Assembly: GCA_022059125.1 (NCBI GenBank) | Contig: JAEUWY010000001.1 | Coordinates: 2,914,001 to 2,978,000, forward strand | Reading direction: 5' to 3' | Source: Corynespora cassiicola | Lineage: Eukaryota > Ascomycota > Dothideomycetes > Pleosporales > Corynesporascaceae | Length of the DNA: 64,000 nucleotides | Shown here: positions 11,193-22,130 of the stretch, in pieces | How the letters are laid out: each line of letters begins with the position of its first letter | How positions within the stretch are numbered: position 1 is the first letter of the stretch | The notes under the pieces: model-generated | What the model saw: the letters and a program-made list of their open reading frames with translations, nothing else | Database searches by the model: none | Told to the model about the DNA's origin: nothing | Position numbers and translations under genes: made by a program

Positions 11193-12263
11193 CTATAACC
11201 CTGAAGCCCCCTCTTTCATTGACTTGTTCCTGACCTCTTCATTCCACTTTGATATCAGGTGTTTCGTTAAGCCATGCATCTCCCGCGTATTTTTGGACCC
11301 TGGATCTGCCATGTACCTCAGTCCATAGCCCTTCACCGACCACAGCGCAGCCTGCTCCCAGTTTTCCACTCGAGCATACGACACAGCGACTATACGGTAG
11401 GCTTTCGCATAGTAGTCTGATAATCCTTCCTCTTCCATCAATTTGACAAGCTCCAGGCTCGCATCGACATTTCTCAGCGCCTTCTTCTTTCCGACTTTGG
11501 ACTGCGGCACCCCCAAGCTCATCTGTGGCTCGAAAGCCTCAATCGCCTTTTGGATATCAATCCTCCGCCTATCGCTCTCTTTTCGCCCATGAGTGCATGC
11601 CTCACAAGAACACTTGAATCCGTACTGGTCGAGCCGCTTCTGCCGCTCTTCGTACGTACGCAGCAGCGGAATATACGACACGAAGATCTCCTCGCCTTCT
11701 TCGATACGCCTGTTCGCGTACACCACCCTTTTCCCCAACTTCTCACTCCACGAATAGCTCGCGCTCGGCCTGCACGAATGATTGATTCTCGCGATCTTGG
11801 GAAACAAGCCAATCTCTGTACCCGTATTGTACGCATTACTCCGGAAAATCGGTACCAGGCCGTCAAGCGCCTTTTTCTCCGCCTCGTTCGTGTACGCGTG
11901 CAGAGCTAGGATTTCAGATTTGGCGGATTCGGAGAGTAGGTTGAACTCTTTGCGGATCAGGGCGCCCATCTCGTGCAGGGAGTAGCCTATGCCATCGCGG
12001 AATTCGGGCGGGGTTATGCGAAAGACGGGCGCTTCTCGCAATATCACGTCTCCGGGCTCCAGGGTGCGGGTTGCAAAGACGCCCAGCCCTTTACCTGGAC
12101 TTGAGCCGACGGTAAATACTTCTGGCGAGCCTATGCATGAGAAGTTTTGGGATTGCCATGTTGGGATTTCGAATGTGTAGGGGAGTGGAGGCTCGCATTG
12201 GTGGGAAGCGAGGGCGGTGGTGATGATGGATAGCGGGATCAGATGTAGGACGTTGAAGAACAT
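11193..12263 (-). CDS. SET-domain protein with N-terminal signal peptide (SMYD-like)
   Basis: A single exon of 356 residues from ATG 12263. Residues 1-20 (FFNVLHLIPLSIITTALA) look like a signal peptide or membrane anchor. The SET domain starts near residue 48 with GKGLGVFATRTLEPGDVI. It has an insertion, then the cofactor-binding INHSCRPSASYSW and GEEIFVSYI motifs. A post-SET-like Cys cluster follows (CSCEACTHG). This order matches SMYD/SET-type lysine methyltransferases, which use S-adenosylmethionine. Many fungal genomes carry such SET proteins with secretion signals; their targets are unknown. The C-terminal third is helical (TPR-like helices are possible). It is divergent from the thiamine-diphosphate enzyme gene across a 717-nt gap. 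Confidence 0.85.
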   Translation of the reverse strand: MFFNVLHLIPLSIITTALASHQCEPPLPYTFEIPTWQSQNFSCIGSPEVFTVGSSPGKGLGVFATRTLEPGDVILREAPVFRITPPEFRDGIGYSLHEMGALIRKEFNLLSESAKSEILALHAYTNEAEKKALDGLVPIFRSNAYNTGTEIGLFPKIARINHSCRPSASYSWSEKLGKRVVYANRRIEEGEEIFVSYIPLLRTYEERQKRLDQYGFKCSCEACTHGRKESDRRRIDIQKAIEAFEPQMSLGVPQSKVGKKKALRNVDASLELVKLMEEEGLSDYYAKAYRIVAVSYARVENWEQAALWSVKGYGLRYMADPGSKNTREMHGLTKHLISKWNEEVRNKSMKEGASGL

Positions 12264-12980
12264 GATGAATTGATTTCTTTCTGAAATTTTGGGGGAAATT
12301 TACGGCATTCAGGCACTTTTGAACTGTCAACTGCTGCCCGGGGACCGTATGAAACGCGTTTCGCGTTCGAGATGTCGCAGCATCACCCCTTGTGACGGCG
12401 CCCATGCCTCAGGCGAAATTGAACCCTTCCAAGCGCTGATAGACCCGGATATTGGGCAACTAGACGCGGCTGATCCGCGATGTCAACGCTGGGAAGAGGG
12501 GCTGCTGGGTCTCTCTTAAAGGACGTGGAGGATAGAACATCTGGCCCGTGCACGTGACATCCTCGAATGAAGTCCTTGTTTGTGCATGAGACGGTCATCT
12601 GGAGTTCTTTCTCCCCCTTCTCCCCCTTTCTCCCCTTCAACTCGGCCATACCCCCGAGACGTGAAGCTGGTGATCCGTGGAATCGATGCTTACCCCCGGG
12701 GAGAGTTCGGAGCTAAAGGGCGGAAAAGCGGCCGCGCCAGGGTTTGCCGAAGTCGCAGCCCAGGTTCCGAGCGTGCACGTCAACTCCAACCTTAGCCGTC
12801 ACCACTTGCCAGGCAGCTTCCCCGCGTCTTGGTGGGGCAATTGGCAATCCCGCGCCTGCTCGATACCCATGGGGACCAACAATACAAATGCGCGGCCAGG
12901 CGCTGCCCTGAGTCTTGTCTTCGAACCCAACTAGTGTTCGATTCTCATCCCCGCACATTTGTCTCATTACCATCGCTGCC
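12264..12980. promoter_or_regulatory. Divergent promoter region, SET gene / TPP enzyme gene
   Basis: Both flanking genes start at the edges of this 717-nt gap, so their promoters must lie here. It contains a C/T-rich tract (about 12608-12640, repeated CTCCCC units) and a CCCCCGGGG string near 12693, which could serve general or carbon-responsive factors; this is inference. No gene is seen. Confidence 0.45.
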
Positions 12981-14946
12981 ATGGTGTACGTCTCCCACGG
13001 CTCGTGATCGGCCTCCACTGACTCTGTCTAGGTACACAGCATCTTTTGCCTTCTTCGAGGCCATCTGGGAAGCCGGCATCACGCACTGCTTCGTGAACCT
13101 GGGCTCCGACCACCCCAGCATCATCGAGGCCATCGTCAAAGGCCAAAATGAAAAGAAGGGCAACTTTCCCAGGATCATTACCTGCCCAAATGAGGTCAGA
13201 CGAATCGTGCTTTACAGGAATTAAGCTGACGCCAGCAGATGGTCGCCCTCTCCATGGCCGACGGGTACGCACGATTAACCGGTAAACCGCAATGCGTTAT
13301 CATCCACGTCGATGTCGGAACCCAAGGCCTCGGTGCCGCCGTACACAATGCCTCCACCGGCCGCGCACCTGTGCTGATCTTTGCGGGATTGTCGCCATTC
13401 ACGATCGAGGGCGAGATGCGGGGGAGCAGGACGGAGTACATACATTGGATTCAGGACGTGCCGGACCAGAAGCAGATTGTGGCCCAGTACTGCAGGTACA
13501 CTGGGGAGATTAAGACGGGCAAGAATGTCAAGGTCAGTTTACGTCGGCTTATGAAGGAGCATACCTGACGGATACAGCAAATGGTGAATCGCGCACTTTC
13601 GTTTGCGACGAGCGATCCGAAGGGCCCGGTATACCTGTGCGGCGCGCGAGAGGCCATGGAAGAGGATCTCACACCGTATGCCCTTGAGCAGCAGTACTGG
13701 AACCCCGTCGAGCCGGCTGCACTCCCTCCCAGTGGCATAAAAGATATTGCTGAGGCTTTGGTGAATGCGCAGGAACCGCTCGCTATTGTTGGATACACAG
13801 GCAGGAACCATGCGGCGGTACAAGAGCTTGTGAGACTGGCAGATAACGTCAAGGGACTGCGGGTGCTCGATACGGGCGGAAGTGATATGTGTTTTCCAGG
13901 TATGGTTGTTCTTGAACTCTCAGTGCCATCGCTGACGATAAGAAGCAAATCACCCTAGCTGGCTGGGGCTGCGATACGGAGTCGAGCCTACCATCAAGAC
14001 CGCGGACGTGATTCTCGTTGTCGACTGCGATGTCCCCTGGATACACACACAATGTCACCCCAAAGAAGGAGCGAAGATCTTCCACATTGATGTAGATCCG
14101 CTCAAACACCAGATGCCTGTCTTTTATCTCAAGGCTCTGAAGCGCTACAGAGCAGACTCGTACACGTCCTTTTCGCAGCTGAACGCGTATCTCGAATCCA
14201 CCCTCAAGGATAAGATTTCCAGCAGCATCTTCTCAGGCCGCTGGACAGCACTGCAACAATCGCACACTAAGAAGCTCGAGGCTATTGCCAACGAAGCCAA
14301 GGTCGACGAGAATGGCCACTTCGGTACCCCCTACCTTGTGCAACAGCTCAAAAAGCTCTGCCCCAACGACACCATCTGGGCCATCGAAGCCGTAACGCAA
14401 ACTGCCTTCGTCGCCGACCAGATTCAAGCTACGCTCCCCGGCACCTGGCTCAACTGCGGCGGCGGTGGCCTCGGCTGGTCCGGCGGTGGCGCCCTAGGCA
14501 TCAAGCTCGCCACCGACACCGAAGGCAAAAAACAGTTCGTTTGCCAAATCGTCGGTGACGGAACTTATCTCTTCTCGGTCCCCGGCTCGGTGTACTGGAT
14601 CTCGAAGCGCTACAACATTCCCGTGCTCACTATCGTCCTCAATAACAAGGGCTGGAATGCGCCGCGCAAGTCGATGTTGCTGGTCCACCCCGAGGGCGAG
14701 GGCTCCAAGGTGAGCAACGAGGAGTTGAATATCAGTTTTGCGCCTACGCCGGATTATAGCGGGATTGCGAGGGCGGCGGCTGGGGGTGAGATTTGGGCGG
14801 CGCATGCGAGTACGGCGGAGGAGTTGGGGAGGTTGTTGCCCGAGGCGATTAAGAGTGTGCTTAGTGGGACGACGGCTGTGTTGGATGCGCATCTTGAGGG
14901 GCCCGAGGGCAAGTATGGGGGCGGGAAGGCGGCGCTTGTGGGGTAG
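12981..14946 (+). CDS. Thiamine-diphosphate-dependent enzyme, acetolactate-synthase-like
   Basis: Model: join(12981..12985,13032..13194,13239..13532,13578..13899,13946..14946), 594 residues. The first exon is only five bases (ATGGT). Introns are 44-46 nt, and the last one (13900-13945) is fixed by the continuity FPANHPSWLGLRYG. The N-terminal PYR domain contains TCPNE, with the conserved Glu (residue 56) that activates the ThDP ring, then MADGYARLTGKP. The middle domain binds a nucleotide in the wider family. The PP domain has GDG at about 465-467 followed by LNNKGW near 494, the classical ThDP/Mg motif with about 27 residues between. The length and layout fit the acetolactate synthase/benzoylformate decarboxylase superfamily. 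No mitochondrial presequence is seen, so it is unlikely to be Ilv2. Its substrate, a 2-keto acid or acyloin, cannot be told. Confidence 0.88.
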
Positions 14947-16259
14947 GGCAGTGCAGCTTTTTGGTTGGGTATATCACGACTCGGCTGTCTTGCGGACAGT
15001 ACAGGCGGGCAGAATGTGTAGCTCACTCGGTACAAGAGAGACAAGACACTCCAACTACTGGCATGTAAGCTCGGAATATGGGTGTGTTTTCACGTCAGTA
15101 TCTGAAGCTGAAGTACCTCAGAGAGCCGGTCGATCTTCGGCTCAAGATGTTGGCTTGCAAATTCGCTCTTGTGGTATAGCATGTGATCAAAAAGCAAAGA
15201 AAAGCATTGAGAAGCGAGTCATAAATCGCGGACTCACGTGAAACCGAAAAGATATGTCAAAAAATACTAGATGACTACCTTCTTCTATATCAACTTGAGA
15301 CATGGAGTACGCTAATTTCTGTGGGTGATGCTTAGCAACAACTTTGATGCTAAGCCGCGGAGCCACCGTATTGATTCTTTTCATTCCATTGTATCTAAAT
15401 CTCCTTCTAGAATGAGGGTAGATGTTTGATTTTGGTTTCGACATGGGCTTGGGAGTTGTTATCGTCTATCTTGGCACCGGGAAGGTCAACGTCGTACCGC
15501 CTTGGGGTGTATTAGAGATCAATAGGCACAGTTTCCACTCAAATGAATCAAAACGAGGCTTTTATGAGAAGCTAAAAAGCGAATTGTTATTGTATCCCCG
15601 TGTGATGAAGTTGGTGAAGGATGCTAGATACCATAGCTGTGATTTGCGCGAATACGAGGTTCTGCCACGCCATCTATGAAGTCCAAGACAAATCCGCACA
15701 AGGCAGGGCAAGATCAAGGAAATTAGCGCACGGAAATCCCAGAGAAGCAAGCAACTCCAACTGATACCAATTCACCGCCCGTCGCACGGAAAAGAGGGGG
15801 GCGTATTGATTTACACTTTGTGGGGGCGGCGGCAGACTGAGCTAGCCGATGGCGTTTAACCCCATCCGGACGGAATTGACGATCTGATCTACGTCGTGCT
15901 TTGATCTTGCATCCCGGTGGACCCTTTTCAATGCTAGTGCTACCCTTTGATATGCCAGACGGACGGGTTGGAGGCCCGTGGCTGGCTGGCTGACGGGAAT
16001 CCCGCCGCCCGACGTACGTAGCCAGCTCAGCGCACCGAAGATGCTGTCCTACGCTTGCGTGCCCAATTCAATCGTCAACCTCGGGTTGGCTGGGACCGGC
16101 CTTGCTGTGGGGTGTCACGCGGGGCCTCGAGGACAATGGTCGAGTGCCCAGGTGCGGGTCGAAGAGAGCCCTTTTTAACACTCCGGCGCCCAAGCCATCG
16201 TGAAGCACACCCTCCCCATTGAACCCCAACCCTACCCAATCCAATCCCCAACAGCAACG
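14947..16259. other. Intergenic, nothing firm
   Basis: A 1.3-kb stretch between two plus-strand genes. An 85-codon open stretch at 15422-15679 has no recognisable features and is not called. The last few hundred bases should be the peroxygenase promoter. Confidence 0.4.
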
Positions 16260-17146
16260 ATGGGCATCGGACAAAAGCTCACAAAGCCGTTCATCGACTC
16301 GTTCGTCGTGGCCTGGGACTTTGGCATCTTCCTCGCCAACTTCGTCCTCCCCGCCCACGAGACCGGCCAGGTCGTCCAAGCCGGCCTCCCAGGCCACCAC
16401 AAGAACTGGCCCGACTACATCCCCCCTCGCGATGGCGACTCGCGCTCCGCCTGCCCCATGCTCAACGCCCTCGCAAACCACGGCATCCTCCCCCACGACG
16501 GCAAAAACATCACCTTCCGCGAGCTCAACGAAAAAGTGCACCAAACCTTCAACTTCGCCCCCTCGTTTTGCTTTTTCGCGTCAAAGTTCCCCGCAGAGTT
16601 TTTGGGCCGCTCGTACTGGAGTGACAAGTTCGACCTCGAGGAGCTGAGCAAGCACAATGCCATCGAGCATGATGCTAGCCTCACGCGCCAGGATTCGGCC
16701 ATCGTTCCTGACCAGGGGAAGCCGGACTTGGAGCTCGTGGATGAGCTGCTGAGGGGGGCGACGGGGAAGTTGGAGGATGGGTCGGCGCAGCTTACCAAGA
16801 ATGATCTTACGGTTGCGCTGGCGAAGCGAAGGTTGGAGGCCAGGTCGTCGAATGAGAGCTATTCGGAGAGCTTCTTTCACAACTTCTTCGGGAGCGCAAA
16901 GTGAGTCCTACTCTGGCGGAAGCCATTCGCAGGGAATCGCTAATAAAAGGCAGTTCATCTACGATGCTGACTATTTTCGATGGCCGTGTTGAGGACTTGC
17001 GTCCCATGTTGACGGAGGAACGATTCTCGGAGGATTGGGAACCTCGTATAAAGTCGCGGTTTGGGCTGCCGATGGCGTCGTTCAACGCGCTGGTGCTGCA
17101 GATTGAGATGGGAATTAAGAAGGTCAAGAACGCTAAGACTGAATAA
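16260..17146 (+). CDS. Heme-thiolate peroxidase (chloroperoxidase / peroxygenase family)
   Basis: Model: join(16260..16900,16954..17146), 277 residues. A 53-nt intron (donor GTGAGT) joins in phase 2. ATG 16260 is the first ATG of the frame. The heme-ligand Cys sits in SACPMLNALANHG (Cys65). Most members have Pro-Cys-Pro, here Ala-Cys-Pro. The distal acid-base motif appears as EHD (residues 136-138) followed by ASLTRQD. These residues define the family, which uses hydrogen peroxide to halogenate or oxygenate aromatic and aliphatic compounds. There is no clear cleavable signal peptide, although residues 10-32 are hydrophobic, so an intracellular or membrane-associated short peroxygenase is possible. 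It is the first of four consecutive small-molecule enzyme genes. Confidence 0.85.
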
Positions 17147-17262
17147 TGAACAGCATACCGGAGGGTTATGATGGAATAGTGGATATGACGAAGTTTATGC
17201 CGAACATGCAGGTGCCGCTTACGATGGAGCTTGCGCTGGAGTATTGGAATAGGGGGGCCTAA
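17146..17262 (+). other. Coding-like 38-codon tail downstream of the peroxygenase gene
   Basis: An ATG overlaps the peroxygenase stop (TAATG) and opens a 38-codon frame ending at TAA 17260-17262. It is rich in Met, Glu and Pro and reads like protein rather than random sequence (VDMTKFMPNMQVPLTMELAL). It may be a frameshifted or alternatively spliced C-terminus of the peroxygenase, or chance. No splice solution in frame was found. Confidence 0.25.
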
Positions 17263-17412
17263 TGTTCAATGAGAAGAAGGTAGAAAGCTAAAGCTCATTG
17301 CTGAACATGGAAGAAGTAAACGTTAAAATTCGCCTGTCTTAGTCATATAGGGCCCAAATTATCAGCCTGCAACCACTTCGTTGTTGGTTTGATATGTTGC
17401 TATTGCGATGAA

Positions 17413-18590
17413 TTAGCGTGCTCCAAGCGCTTCTACAACTGATGGATCGATTCGAGCCTGAGAAAAGTTTTTGCCAGACCCTATAAACGACAAGCTGCTG
17501 CCCTTCTCTTCGTATTCTTCAACATCCTCATCTATAAACTGATAGAACTTGGGATTTGTTGGCGAGATTGAATTGCTGATCAATATCTTGTGAAGCGCAT
17601 CTTCGGCTGCTAGAAGTAGCGTCTCAGCATCGGCATCTCTGGTTATGTGGCCTGCAGCTATAGTGACCCTTGAACTGTCATCTGTGAAAATCTTTCAGCA
17701 AGTTCCACTTGGATTTACAAGGTATCGTACCCTGATCATTCCACTGTTCTACGAGAAGTCGCGTTCTCGTGATACTTTTGACATAATCGGTAACGCTTCC
17801 GACTTTCGGGAAGATTATGGGCACGTGCTCATACAAAGAGTCCCCCACAAACAGCACCCTTTCTTCTGGATCCCAAACGGCTAGCTGGTCTGGAGTATGG
17901 CCTGGAGTATGAAAAATGACGAGTCCGAGGTCGAGTCCACTTGTAGTATGGACAACGTGTTCACCGTCGCTCGCGAAACTATCGACAGTGTACTTTGGTG
18001 GCTTCATACCCACAAGATTGCACAGAGATGTCTCGGGGAAGTTGATGGGATTTTCGACGAAATTTCTCGAGTAGCCACTTGCCCAGACTGTGGTACTGGG
18101 TATTGCAACGAACTGCTCTATGCCGCCTAGATCATGGTTACATATTAAATCCACTGACTCACAGATCAACTCACCAATGTGGTCAAAGTGCGAATGACTA
18201 CAGATAATCACATATGGTTTACGGCCTTGACATTGGTCAGATCTAGTCACATGGTTACGGTGGAAATTGGTATCAAGATATCTCGATGGACGTCATACAA
18301 AACTTACCTCCTGGATTGATGGGTTGGCTATCGGCAAAGGCAAGAGGATGAGATTCAATATAAGCCTTCAAAGACGTCGTCTCAATTCTGCCTGGCACGC
18401 CTCCGCAACCAGTATCAATAAGAACGACATATTTTTCGAGGACTTTAACGTAAATGAAAGGGTTTTCCTTGTAGTCATCTGCCTCGATAATGAGGAAAGT
18501 TGTCGAGTTGAGCTTTGAACTTTGGAAATAGCTCGGTGCGCCGGCTTCCTCGAATAGTGGGCTTGCCACTGTTTCTTTTGGTATCTGACA
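17413..18590 (-). CDS. Metallo-beta-lactamase-fold hydrolase
   Basis: Model: complement(join(17413..17681,17731..18126,18175..18225,18308..18590)), 332 residues. All three introns are phase 1 (49, 48 and 82 nt), and one has a CTGAC branch site just before its acceptor. Splicing restores VLIDTGCGG near the N-terminus, then the metal-binding SHSHFDHIGG (HxHxDH), then a second-site FHTPGHTPDQ and the bridging Asp in FVGDSLYEH. These are the zinc ligands of the MBL fold. ATG 18590 is the first ATG of the frame. Related fungal proteins are annotated only as MBL-fold hydrolases; lactonase or thioesterase activity would be inference. It is divergent from the BBE-type oxidase gene. Confidence 0.85.
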
Positions 18591-19236
18591 CATAATCAAG
18601 ATGATAAAAAGTGGGGAGAAGATGCATAAAAGCTTTGCACAGTCAGAGAGGTCTTTGGTGGGAGACAAAACCAGCTTGGTGTTTAGCGAGATTTTTGTAC
18701 CTCAGGCTAGCTAATGCACATTTGGCGAAGCTGACTGCATGATCCCGCTCAACTCATGCGGGAAATCGCATCTTTGAACATAAATTGTCCATTTCCGTTG
18801 GTTCATGGTATTAACTTTTACGATGTTTTCTTAAACAGACGCGCGGCTGTGGCGTTGCAATCGTCGACGGCGATAGTCGGTCGCGCTCAAACAGATCTCT
18901 TAGAATACGCGCAAAAGAGAGAATACGAGATGGACCAGCCACTTCCTAAACGGCTGACTTATAGTGGCCGATCATGAGCCCGAAAATACCTGTCAAGAAA
19001 TCTCCGCATGTAGGTTAAGATTCTATGTGCTTCTTAGTGAATTCCGTGAAGTTAAAAATCTCCGATAATGAGTGCCGACATGACGTCTGGCTGTGGGGAC
19101 TGAATACGAAAATTACGAAAGGTAGGCTCTCCTTGAAAATACCATAGCAGCCAGAGGTACAAAAGTAACTTCTTCCTCCCATAAAAGTCTTCATCCGACG
19201 TCCATCTTGTCACTCTTTTGCTTATTCGGAACAACA
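18591..19236. promoter_or_regulatory. Divergent promoter region, MBL hydrolase / FAD oxidase
   Basis: This 646-nt gap lies between two divergent starts. A TATA-like CATAAAAG near 19180 stands about 55 nt before the oxidase ATG. No coding stretch is supported. Confidence 0.45.
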
Positions 19237-21126
19237 ATGCGTTCTTTTGGTTTTCTTATAGGCTTCTCAGCAGCCGCAAACGCTGCCTCACATTGCAAAT
19301 CCACTCCCCTTGACCCTTCTTGGCCTTCTCTAGCTGAATGGGCGTTTTTGAATGCCACTATTGACGGAACTTTGATTCGCACGGTTCCAGCTGCATCCTC
19401 ATGCTACGGTAGAAACCCTTTCGACTCGACTGCTTCCTGCGACGTAGTCGAGGACAAATGGACCAACGGAACATGGCATTCCATGCAACCAGAGTCAATC
19501 GACTATCCAATCTATGCGAACGCATCTTGCCTGCCTGAAGGAGCTCCTGGCTACTCTCCTGATCGAGGTTGCACTATCGGCGGACTTCCGCAGTACATCG
19601 TCAACGCGACTCGAGAGGAACATGTTGCCGTGGCGATGCAATGGGCAGACAAGAAAAACATTCGTATCGTGGTCAAAGGAACTGGACATGACCTTAACGG
19701 AAGGTATGAGTTCATATGAAATGATGATGTAACCGATTTTCTGACACTTCCCAGATCTAGCGGCGCTTTTTCTCTCTCTATCTGGACCCGAAACTTCAAC
19801 AAACTCGAACGCGATACTGCATGGAGCGTGGGCAACAGCTCAGCAACCGAGGACGTGTTCATTGTTGGAAGCGGTCAACAATGGGGAAATGTGCTTAATA
19901 AAGCAATGTCCCAGGGCCGTGTTGTCACCACTGGCCAGGACCCAAGTGTTGGGCTTGGCGGTTACATCCAAGGTGGCGGCCACGGACCACTCTCCCGCAC
20001 TTATGGACTGGCATCAAACCAAGTACTCCGGATGAGAGTGGTCACCGTAGCTGGAGATATCCTCGTCGCAGATGCTACTCAGAACCAAGATCTCTTCTGG
20101 GCTCTTCGCGGTGGTGGCGCGGGTCAATATGGCGTGGTGACAGAGTATGTTATCAGACACTTCCCGGCTCCCGGGAATGTCATATTTGGCGTGCTCAAGA
20201 TAAATCCCAAGGACGGTACAAATGCCAGCATGCAAGCATCATGGGGCGCTGTTGCTACCTTGCTGAGCCACCTGCCAGATCTAATGGATGCTGGACTTGC
20301 GGGTGCTGCGAGTGCTGCAACTGGAGAAACGGCTTTCAAATTCTTCCCTGAGCTCAAGAACATAACCAGAGGAGCCTTCGAAGGTCTCGGGATACAGCAA
20401 GTACTATGGGCTTTGAATTCCACGGAAGCCGATATGGAAGCCCTTGTCGCCCCCGTAATATCAGCAATCCAATCAAACATCACTGGAGGTGCCGTATCCG
20501 TGGAGCTTACAACTTCTGTCTTTGAAGACTACTCTTCTTTCTTCGCAGTCATCTCAGGAGATAACGCCGCTGGCTCCGAGAGTGTTGCATCCAGCCGACT
20601 TCTTGGTCGTCGCGAGCTCACAGAAATCCCGCATGAGGATCTCCTTTCGCACCTCAAGGTCGCCATCCAAGCTCAAAATGAGACATCTGGAACCTTTGCG
20701 ACTATCGGCCTTCAGGGAGGCCCTGGCGTCCGCAATGCTGATGATGCTCGATGGGGCGCGCTTCACCCTTCATGGCGTTCGGCATATTTGCATTTCCTCG
20801 TGACGGGTGCGACCGTCGACTCTGTAGCTGCTGGATCGCCCAAGGCTGCATTGAAGAGTGCCGCTGATTGGACGGAGAAGAACAAAGAGGAATTGTGGAG
20901 GACTTGGGCTCCCGAGACTGGAGCTTACATGAACGAGGCGAACCCATTCAACACACAGTTCCCAAAAGACTACTACGGCGACAATTACGAGGGTCTATTG
21001 AAGATCAAGCATCAGGTTGATCCCAACTATAGTTTGTATGTGCTTGCAGGTGTAGGGAGCGAGAATTGGGAGTACGATTTGGATAGCGGTAAACTGTGCC
21101 GCTTTGACAATGCGACCTCCTACTGA
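19237..21126 (+). CDS. Secreted FAD-linked oxidase, berberine-bridge-enzyme (BBE) family
   Basis: Model: join(19237..19703,19755..21126), 612 residues. The 51-nt intron splits the conserved HDLNGRSSG in phase 2. Residues 1-17 form a signal peptide (FGFLIGFSAAANAA). The PCMH-type FAD domain shows VVKGTGHDLNGRSSG, where His151 is the residue that forms the 8-alpha covalent FAD bond in this family. The second covalent site, a Cys in bicovalent members, is replaced: the loop reads GGYIQGGGHG with no Cys, so a monocovalent flavin is expected. The C-terminus has a BBE-like segment (LLKIKHQVDPNYSLYVLAGVG). Many N-glycosylation sequons fit a secreted enzyme. Such enzymes oxidise sugars, alcohols or secondary metabolites with oxygen; the substrate is unknown. 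Confidence 0.88.
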
Positions 21127-22130
21127 TCGGCTGGACTTGGCAGAATCCTGCTCTGTACAACAATGGCTAGTATAGAATTACTTGAAGGCAAGAAAAGAAA
21201 AGCTAAAGATGCTCAAAATATGAGTGCATATGATGAACACTATGCGATAGCGTGCTCAAAGCTGGACAAGCCATTCAAGGTTTAATAACTCTTAATAATT
21301 ATCGTGAAACTAAATTCTGACTAAATTCTGACCGTCGATTAACGCAGCCAAGCTACAAGTGCTTTGAGCTACTCTAAATATGTTTGGTATTTGCTTTGGC
21401 AGATAGACGAGACCTTAGTAGGGCCGGTAGCTATAGTTCATAGTCTCTATGTTGTATGGGACAAACCTGCGCCTGATTGTCCACTTGCTGCAAAATAGAA
21501 CGGGATTAGTGCTACAAAGTAAGACCCAAGTATAAATTGAAACAATGGATAGGAATGCCCACCTCGGAAGATTGAAAATTGTCACGGGGTCATTCATAGG
21601 CGCTCAATTCGTCCAGGTGAACTCGGAGCTCCGAGTCCCGATTACTACGTGTAATGCTTTATATACTTGATACAAAATATAGAGCACAAAAGGTGCGATT
21701 AGATCCATAATTATTCGTCCGCTTAACGCTCTAAACATGGTAAAATTGCACAACTTGTTTTTGACCTTCAACCGGCACCCCAAAAGGGGAGTAGGGGAGT
21801 CGGGATCGCGGATTCTTGCATGCCATGTTTATCATCCCTGTCGAGCTACAGGCCATGATGGAGTAGATCCATATTTATGACACTGATATGAGCCCACAAA
21901 CGACGTACACTGGGTTGGTCGCGTCCCCTGAGATTCTTGGCCATCATACTGGTAGCGCGCATCTTTTGGGTCATCAGACTGCAGACTAGCAGCGCTCTGA
22001 AGGTATAAAGGGGACATCGATATCATCAGATTGTGATCATAATCTGTCGGCCTAGTACATACCATCTTCTGTATCCATCGATTATTTAGTGATTGTTTTA
22101 TATTACGTCTCACTATATTGACTATTCAAT
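21127..22130. other. Intergenic, AT-rich, nothing recognised
   Basis: About 1 kb between two plus-strand genes. It has short A/T-rich stretches and no coding or structured element I can support. The promoter of the next gene lies at its right end. Confidence 0.4.

Noticed and set aside
15422..15679. 85-codon plus-strand open frame in the gap before the peroxygenase
   Set aside because: Protein-like in places but no motif, splice partner or promoter; too weak to call.
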